Shown: one piece after another, positions 1 to 4,844 of the stretch
Layout of the letters: each line of letters begins with the position of its first letter
How positions within the stretch are numbered: position 1 is the stretch's first letter
Assembly: GCA_035535315.1 (NCBI GenBank)
Contig: DATLQD010000188.1
Coordinates: forward strand, 1 to 9,127
Source of the DNA: DASQGA01 sp035535315
Lineage (GTDB): Bacteria; Actinomycetota; Thermoleophilia; Gaiellales; Gaiellaceae
Reading direction: 5' to 3'
DNA length: 9,127 bases
The notes under the pieces: generated by a model
Database searches by the model: none
Told to the model about the DNA's origin: nothing
The model's input: the letters and a program-made list of their open reading frames with translations, nothing else
Position numbers and translations under genes: made by a program

Positions 1-591
1 TCGTCGAATCCGATCGCGGGCGCGGCAGCGACCGGCACCGGCATCGGGCCGACCCGGATCGACAGCGTCGTGGGCGTCGCGAAGGCATACGTGACGCGGG
101 TCGGAGAAGGCCCCTTTCCAACGGAGATCGAAGGGCCGGACCAAGAGCGGGTTCGCGAGCTCGGCGGCGAGTACGGCACGACCACGGGGCGGGAGCGCCG
201 CTGCGGATGGCTTGACCTCGTCGGCCTGCGCTTCGCCGTCCGCGTGAACGGCTTGACCTCACTCGCCCTGACGAAGCTGGACGTGCTTTCGTCGTTCGGC
301 GAGTTGCCGGTCTGCACGCGCTACCGGCTCGCGGACGGGACGGAGACGGAGGAGATTCCTGCTCACCAGACGGACTTCCACCATGCCCGCCCCGTGTACG
401 AGACCCTGACAGGGTGGAATGAGCCGCTCGACTCGGTCGAACACCTCGAGGAGCTGCCCGAAGCGGCGCGGCGATACGTCGAGTACGTCGAGCGGGCGGT
501 CGACGTCGAGGTCACGATGATCGGCACGGGTGCGGACCGTGAGCGCGTGCTGACGCCCCGGGGGCTCCGGGCCGCCGTCGGCGTTAGCTGA
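1..591 (+). CDS. purA: Adenylosuccinate synthetase, C-terminal part (5' end outside window)
   Basis: This is the last 196 codons of an enzyme that joins IMP and aspartate using GTP, the first committed step from IMP to AMP in the cytoplasm. The frame is open from base 1, and an internal GTG at position 70 is not the start because family sequence continues upstream of it. Visible motifs, numbered from the first codon, are SSNPIAG at the start, the TRVGEGPFPTE block at 32-42, the TTGRERRCGWLD aspartate/IMP-binding loop at 61-72, the guanine-recognition TKLD at 91-94, PVYETLTGW at 131-139 and a late GTGADR at 175-180. The full enzyme is usually about 430 residues, so roughly half is present. It converges with mobA across a 73-bp gap and has no evident link to the formate dehydrogenase cluster. 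The stop is TGA at 589-591. Confidence 0.97.
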   Translation, partial: SSNPIAGAAATGTGIGPTRIDSVVGVAKAYVTRVGEGPFPTEIEGPDQERVRELGGEYGTTTGRERRCGWLDLVGLRFAVRVNGLTSLALTKLDVLSSFGELPVCTRYRLADGTETEEIPAHQTDFHHARPVYETLTGWNEPLDSVEHLEELPEAARRYVEYVERAVDVEVTMIGTGADRERVLTPRGLRAAVGVS

Positions 592-594
592 GCT

Positions 595-646
595 GGCGGC
601 TTGATGTGAACATTCCGCCGGGCCGGATGACGCCCCGACGGCCGCC
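595..646. terminator. Possible bidirectional terminator between purA and mobA
   Basis: The gap between the convergent purA and mobA genes holds nested G+C-rich inverted repeats. GGCGGC (595-600) can pair with GCCGCC (641-646), and inside it GGCCG (621-625) can pair with CGGCC (639-643). The two stems share bases 641-643, so they are alternatives. Neither is followed by a clear T-tract, so this is only a candidate, suggested mainly by its position. Confidence 0.25.
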
Positions 647-664
647 GAGTGTTGCATCCACCCA

Positions 665-1198
665 CTAGCGGAGATCGCTCGGCTCGTTGACGTTCCGGAG
701 CAGGCTCTCGTCGAGCTCGACGACCCTGGTCCGAAGCCCGCCGAGCAGCCGGTGGAGAGCGAAGTCGTGGCTCCCGATCCGCTCTTCGACGAGCGGGAGG
801 ATCCTCCGGTGGTAGACGCCCGGGAGCGGGCCGGTCTGCGGAACGGCCGCGTCAACGCCTTCGGCACCGTCTGTCAGGAGTAGGAGCGCATCCGACGTCA
901 TGTGCGGAAGGTCGACCGGCAGAACGAGGCAGAGATCCGTGGTCGCAGCGCGAAGCCCGGCACAGAGACCCACCATCGCAGCCCGGATGTCACTCCGATC
1001 GTCCACGAGGGGAAAGGGAAGCGGCAGCTCATCAGCAGTCTTGCCGACGGCGATCACGCATTCGCAGGCCGCTCCGAGGACACGGTACGCACGCTCTGCC
1101 AGGGTCTCGCCCTCGAAGCGTGCGAGTGCTTTCGGGGATCCATAGCGCCGGCTCGCCCCGCCGACGAGGAGAATCCCTGTTACTCCGTGACGCGCCAA
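665..1198 (-). CDS. mobA: Molybdenum cofactor guanylyltransferase (MobA)
   Basis: MobA transfers GMP from GTP to molybdopterin, giving the guanine dinucleotide cofactor (Mo-bis-MGD) that formate dehydrogenases need. The nucleotidyltransferase signature lies near the N-terminus: LLVGGASRRYGSPKAL, with the GG pair and the catalytic-type Lys kept and Tyr where Met is usual. A central VLPVDLPHM carries the metal-binding Asp but has Val where Cys is common, and the C-terminal NVNEPSDL matches the family's N-x-N-x-P-x-D-L ending. The frame is open well upstream, but that part is only the shadow of fdhD. The first plausible start is TTG at 1198, giving 177 residues, slightly short for MobA, and overlapping the fdhD stop by 19 bp. 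No good ribosome site is visible, so translation may depend on coupling to fdhD. The codon before the first family residue (Thr) is GTA, so it cannot serve as a GTG start. Confidence 0.9.
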   Translation of the reverse strand: MARHGVTGILLVGGASRRYGSPKALARFEGETLAERAYRVLGAACECVIAVGKTADELPLPFPLVDDRSDIRAAMVGLCAGLRAATTDLCLVLPVDLPHMTSDALLLLTDGAEGVDAAVPQTGPLPGVYHRRILPLVEERIGSHDFALHRLLGGLRTRVVELDESLLRNVNEPSDLR

Positions 1199-1962
1199 GG
1201 CTCGGAGTAGACGTTCACCCGGCCCTCGCGGACGAAGCCGCAGAGGGTCATGCCACGGTCGCGAGCGAGGTCGACCGCGAGCGACGAGGGCGCACCGACG
1301 GCGACGAGGACTGGGCAACCGGCAACAGCCGCCTTCTGGACGAGCTCGAAGGAGAGCCGCCCGCTGACGCACATGACTTGGCGCGCGAGCGGCAAGAGCC
1401 CGGCGCCGAACGCCCAGCCGATCACCTTGTCCATTGCGTTGTGCCGCCCGACGTCTTCCCGCAGGCAGATGAGCTCGCCGCGGTCGTCGAAGAGGCCCGT
1501 GGCGTGCAGCCCTCCGGTGGCGGCAAACGTCGGTTGGGCCTCACGAAGCCGCTCCGGCAGCTCCGCCACGAGCGCGGCGGCCACGACAAGATCGCTCTCG
1601 AGACGTGAAGCCTCGACCGCCACCGCCTCGAGCGCGCCCTTGCCGCAAACTCCGCAGGAGGAAGTGGTGTAGAAGCTTCGCTGGTGGCGCGACGGGTCGA
1701 AGCCTTCCGCCTCGGCCTCGATCGTGTTCGCCGCGAAGTCGTCGGGAAGCCGCGTGCTGAGCGGCCTCATGCCCTCGGAGAGGAGAAACCCGAGCGCGAG
1801 CTCTTCGTCGTGCCCCGGCGTTCGCATCGTGACAGCCACCGGCTCGCCCCCGATCCGGATCTCGAGGGGTTCCTCGACCGCCACGCGGTCGGACACGGTC
1901 TTGCCCTCTGGCATACGGACGACCTGAACCGAACCGGCGGCATAGGGCGGAGTCGCGCTCAC
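1180..1962 (-). CDS. fdhD: Formate dehydrogenase sulfurtransferase FdhD
   Basis: FdhD moves sulfur from a cysteine desulfurase to the molybdenum cofactor, which is essential for formate dehydrogenase activity. The 260 residues show VAVEEPLEI (28-36), TPGHDEELALGFLLSEG (48-64), the CGVCG sulfur-carrying motif with Cys103 and Cys106, GGLHATGLF (150-158), REDVGRHNAMDKVIG (168-182) and SGRLSFELVQKA (200-211). All family blocks are present and the length is normal. The start is uncertain. GTG at 1962 is immediately preceded by GGAA, too close for a normal ribosome site. ATG at 1914 has an AGG eight bases upstream and would remove 16 poorly conserved residues. The gene lies between the M20 hydrolase (144 bp upstream) and mobA (overlapping). 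Its position opposite the formate dehydrogenase genes supports a role in maturing that enzyme. Confidence 0.95.
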   Translation of the reverse strand: MSATPPYAAGSVQVVRMPEGKTVSDRVAVEEPLEIRIGGEPVAVTMRTPGHDEELALGFLLSEGMRPLSTRLPDDFAANTIEAEAEGFDPSRHQRSFYTTSSCGVCGKGALEAVAVEASRLESDLVVAAALVAELPERLREAQPTFAATGGLHATGLFDDRGELICLREDVGRHNAMDKVIGWAFGAGLLPLARQVMCVSGRLSFELVQKAAVAGCPVLVAVGAPSSLAVDLARDRGMTLCGFVREGRVNVYSEPWRVTE

Positions 1963-2106
1963 TTCCGTAGCGTAGTCCGCGCGGGTCTCGAGCCCGGGGC
2001 CGGCCGCGAGCCACCCACCGCTTCAAGCCTATTCCGCAAAAGCGCGCGTGTGGGTCAGGCTTCGTGGCGAAACTGCAACGACCTGGGGTAGCTCTGTCCC
2101 CCTGCG

Positions 2107-3228
2107 TCACCTGCAGAACTCGCGGGCGACCGCAACAAGGACTTCTGCACACCTCTCGACAGAGGCGAGGTCGACCCACTCCACGTCAGCGTGCGCCCCT
2201 TCTCCCGCCGGGCCGAAGACCACGGTCGGGATGCCCGCACCTGCGAGAAGGGCGGCATCCGTCCAGAAAGGCACGCCGACGACACCAGTCGCCCCCGCAT
2301 GGCGCCTGACGAGCTCGACGATCGGGTCGTCATCGGGGACCTCGAACGGATCTCGGGCGAAGCACACCCGCGCCGACCCCTCGAAAGCTTCGACGTCACT
2401 GCCTGCTCGTTCAAGGAGCCCGACCAGCTCGTGGAGCACCGCATCGGTCGTCTCGCCAGGAATCGTCCGCCTTTCGCCCGTCAGAAGGCACCTGTCCGGA
2501 TACGTGGAGAACTCGACACCGCCTTCGATCACGCCCGTGTGGAGCGATCCGCTCCGGAGCAGTGGATGGCTCGGCTCGGCCCGGAGTGAGCGATCGAGCG
2601 CGTGCAGGGCAACGAGCACGTAGCCCATGTGAGCTATGGCGTCGATTCCGAGCTCGGGGCGAGATCCGTGCGCTGCCCGGCCACTCGTCTCCACCTCGAA
2701 CGCGACGAAGCCCCGGTGTGCGATTGCGACCTGGAGCTCGGTCGGCTCAGCCACGATTGCACCGTGCGCGGTGCGAGCCGCCGCGACCGCCGCCGTCCCG
2801 ACGCTCGCCACCTCCTCGTCTGCAACCGCGGTGACCACGACGTCTCCCGCAAGCCCCGTGGCCGCCGCGTCCCGAGCCGCTACGAGGATCGCTGCGAGGC
2901 TCCCCTTCATGTCGTAGGCGCCCCGTCCGTAGAGGCGCCCGTCCTCGACCTTCGGCTCCAGCGCCCGTTCCATGCCACCCAAGCCGACCGTGTCCAGGTG
3001 CGCGTTCAGCATGAGGGTCCGCCCGCCGCCCGAACCCCTCGCCACGCCGATCACGTTCGGCCGTCGCGGCGCCGCTTCCTCGAGCTCCACCTCGAACTCT
3101 GCAGCCTCGAGCCAGCGCGCCACGTAGCGCGCCAGCTCTTCCTCCCCGGGCGCGTCCGGCACGAGCACAGGATTCTGGGAGTCGATGCCGACCAGATCGA
3201 CGAGCAGCGAGGTCAACTCTTCGAGCAC
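2107..3228 (-). CDS. M20-family zinc metallo-hydrolase (ArgE/DapE-like)
   Basis: This is a 373-residue di-zinc amidohydrolase of the family that includes acetylornithine deacetylase, succinyl-diaminopimelate desuccinylase and carboxypeptidase G2-like enzymes. Metal and catalytic residues are in order: NAHLDTV (His77, with Asp79), GRGAYDMKG (bridging Asp106), ADEE (general base Glu138, zinc ligand Glu139), AEPT (Glu161) and a C-terminal GAHADVEWV (His346). AAHGS at 185-189 (His187) lies in the lid/dimerisation domain, about 165-275. No signal peptide is visible, so it is probably cytoplasmic. The substrate cannot be told from sequence; argE- or dapE-type naming would be a guess. GTG at 3228 is chosen because the family helix before VGIDSQNP starts there. 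It has no ribosome site and sits 7 nt from a likely -10 box, suggesting a leaderless mRNA. It is the first gene of the minus-strand group, 144 bp ahead of fdhD, and has no known role in molybdenum cofactor synthesis. Confidence 0.9.
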   Translation of the reverse strand: MLEELTSLLVDLVGIDSQNPVLVPDAPGEEELARYVARWLEAAEFEVELEEAAPRRPNVIGVARGSGGGRTLMLNAHLDTVGLGGMERALEPKVEDGRLYGRGAYDMKGSLAAILVAARDAAATGLAGDVVVTAVADEEVASVGTAAVAAARTAHGAIVAEPTELQVAIAHRGFVAFEVETSGRAAHGSRPELGIDAIAHMGYVLVALHALDRSLRAEPSHPLLRSGSLHTGVIEGGVEFSTYPDRCLLTGERRTIPGETTDAVLHELVGLLERAGSDVEAFEGSARVCFARDPFEVPDDDPIVELVRRHAGATGVVGVPFWTDAALLAGAGIPTVVFGPAGEGAHADVEWVDLASVERCAEVLVAVAREFCR

Positions 3229-3235
3229 GGGCCCA

Positions 3236-3265
3236 AGCGTAGAATCGAACGGTGGACGTTCTCAA
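3236..3265 (-). promoter_or_regulatory. Predicted promoter of the M20 hydrolase gene (leaderless)
   Basis: On the minus strand, TTGAGA (3265-3260) is followed by an 18-bp spacer and TACGCT (3241-3236). These match the -35 consensus TTGACA at five of six positions and the high-G+C -10 pattern TANNNT. RNA would begin at about 3229-3228, at or one base before the GTG start, which fits the absence of a ribosome site. The -10 box shares two bases with the opposing plus-strand -10 box. Predicted by eye. Confidence 0.45.
3240..3245 (+). promoter_or_regulatory. Predicted -10 box of the formate dehydrogenase operon (leaderless)
   Basis: TAGAAT matches the -10 consensus TATAAT at five of six positions. 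Counting its last T as -7 puts +1 exactly on G3252, the first base of the GTG start of the NuoE-NuoF gene. No ribosome site precedes that GTG, so a leaderless transcript is likely. I see no convincing -35 at 16-19 bp spacing; it may rely on an activator or an alternative sigma factor. Confidence 0.45.
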
Positions 3266-4844
3266 GCTGACGGCGGTCCTCGCCGAGCTTCCGAAGGACC
3301 GGACGCGGCTCCTCGACAACCTCGGACGAGTTCGCCATGAAGTCGGGCCGATCACGCCCGAGCTCTCGGATGCGGTTGCCGATCACATGAACGTCCGGCG
3401 TGGCGAAGTCCACGAGGTCGTCTCTTTCTACTCGTTTTTGGACGTGCCGACGGATGCGGTTCGCGTCTGCGTCGGCCCAGTCTGCGACTGCCTGGGCGCA
3501 AGGGACGTGCTCGCCCGCGAGCAAGAGCAGGCGAGCGGGGTGCCCGTCCTCGGCGTGGAATGTCTCGGCCACTGCGAGCTCGCCCCGGTTCTCCTGCGCG
3601 GCGACTCGATCGAGCCGGAAGCCGTTCACCGAACGAACGACGGACCGTCGCTCGCCCTCGGGAGCCGAGACGCGACACTGGCCGATTACGAGCGGCGCGG
3701 AGGCCTGACGACCCTTCGATCCCTCCCGGAGAACGAGCAGATCATCGCAGAGCTCAAAGCGTCCGGCCTCGCCGGTCTCGGTGGCGCCGGCTTCCCGACC
3801 GGGCTCAAGTGGGAAGCCGTCGCGAAGGAGGACGGCCCCCGGTACGTGATCGTGAACGCTGACGAGGGCGAGCCCGGGACGATCAAGGATCGCTATGTGA
3901 TGGAGCTCCGCCCGCACCTCATGCTCGAAGGGATGCTCATCGCGATGAGCTTCGCCGAGGCAAGCGAAGGGCTCATCTACCTCCGTGAGGAATACGCGAC
4001 CGCACGCACGCGGCTTCTCGCCGCGATCGCGGAGCTTCGCGAGGCCGGGCTTCTCGACGGCCGCTCGATCGAGCTCGTCGTCGGCGCAGGCGCCTACATC
4101 TGTGGCGAGGAGACCGCAATGCTCGAGTCCATGGAGGGCCGCCGAGGGATGCCGCGTCTGAAGCCTCCGTTTCCGAGCCAGGTTGGATACCTCGGACGCC
4201 CGACCCTCATCAACAACGTCGAGACGCTTGCGCACATCCCGGGAATCCTGAGCAACGGCAGCGAGTGGTTCGCGGGCCTCGGCCGAAACGGAGCGACCGG
4301 CGTTCGCCTCTGGTCGATCTCCGGTGCGGTGCGTGAGCCGGGCTGCTACGAGGCGCCGAACGGCTCCACGCTGCGGGAGCTGATCGACGGGCTCGCAGGC
4401 GGCTCGACTGAGGACATCGGCGCAATCGTGCCAGGGGGCGCCGCCAGCGGCATCCTCCCTCCGGATGCGCTCGACGTGCCGCTGACCCGCGACGGCTTGC
4501 GGGAATGGGGCGCTGGTGCCGGCTCAGCGGGCGTCCAGGTTTTCCCGGCTTCCTACTCCCCGCTCCGTCTCCTCACGGAGACCATGCGATTCTTCGCGGA
4601 GGAGTCCTGCCAGAAGTGCACACCGTGCCGGATCGGAAACCGCGGTCTCCACCATGTCCTCGAGGAACTCGGGCAGGGTACGGCGGTCATGTCGCGACGC
4701 CAGGTTGAAGAGTGGCTCGACGCGATGGCCCAGACGTCCATCTGCGGACTCGGGCAGGGCGCGCCCTTCCCCGTCAGAAATGCGTTTCGCTTCTGGCCCG
4801 ATCTCTTCGCCGCCCTTGGCGAGCCTGAGGCGGCGGTACGATGA
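3252..4844 (+). CDS. NuoE-NuoF fusion, formate dehydrogenase diaphorase (beta) subunit
   Basis: This 530-residue subunit exchanges electrons between formate dehydrogenase and NAD(P), and resembles complex I subunits NuoE and NuoF joined in one chain. Residues 1 to about 130 are NuoE-like (thioredoxin fold) with [2Fe-2S] ligands Cys73, Cys78, Cys104 and Cys108. Residues from about 150 are NuoF-like: GLGGAGFPTGLKW (175-187) and NADEGEPGTIKDR (202-214) for FMN and nucleotide, GAGAYICGEETA (278-289), then the [4Fe-4S] ligands Cys453, Cys456 and Cys459 in SCQKCTPCRIG, with Cys498 in SICGLGQ. The GTG start at 3252 gives a normal NuoE N-terminus and lies at the predicted transcription start, without a ribosome site. 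The stop overlaps the next start as ATGA, implying translational coupling with the catalytic subunit. Names such as fdhB, fdsB or nuoF are all in use for such proteins. NAD versus NADP preference cannot be read from the sequence. Confidence 0.94.
   Translation: MDVLKLTAVLAELPKDRTRLLDNLGRVRHEVGPITPELSDAVADHMNVRRGEVHEVVSFYSFLDVPTDAVRVCVGPVCDCLGARDVLAREQEQASGVPVLGVECLGHCELAPVLLRGDSIEPEAVHRTNDGPSLALGSRDATLADYERRGGLTTLRSLPENEQIIAELKASGLAGLGGAGFPTGLKWEAVAKEDGPRYVIVNADEGEPGTIKDRYVMELRPHLMLEGMLIAMSFAEASEGLIYLREEYATARTRLLAAIAELREAGLLDGRSIELVVGAGAYICGEETAMLESMEGRRGMPRLKPPFPSQVGYLGRPTLINNVETLAHIPGILSNGSEWFAGLGRNGATGVRLWSISGAVREPGCYEAPNGSTLRELIDGLAGGSTEDIGAIVPGGAASGILPPDALDVPLTRDGLREWGAGAGSAGVQVFPASYSPLRLLTETMRFFAEESCQKCTPCRIGNRGLHHVLEELGQGTAVMSRRQVEEWLDAMAQTSICGLGQGAPFPVRNAFRFWPDLFAALGEPEAAVR

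Noticed and set aside
70..591. A complete 173-residue gene starting with GTG at 70
   Set aside because: Adenylosuccinate synthetase sequence (SSNPIAG...) continues in frame back to base 1, so this is the tail of a larger gene.
665..1372. A 235-residue version of MobA starting at 1372
   Set aside because: The first 58 or so residues are Arg-rich, match nothing in the family, and lie wholly over conserved fdhD sequence in another frame.
2085..2102. A terminator after the M20 hydrolase formed by GGGG (2085-2088) and CCCC (2098-2101)
   Set aside because: Only four pairs, several registers possible, and no T-tract on the minus strand, so support is too weak to list.
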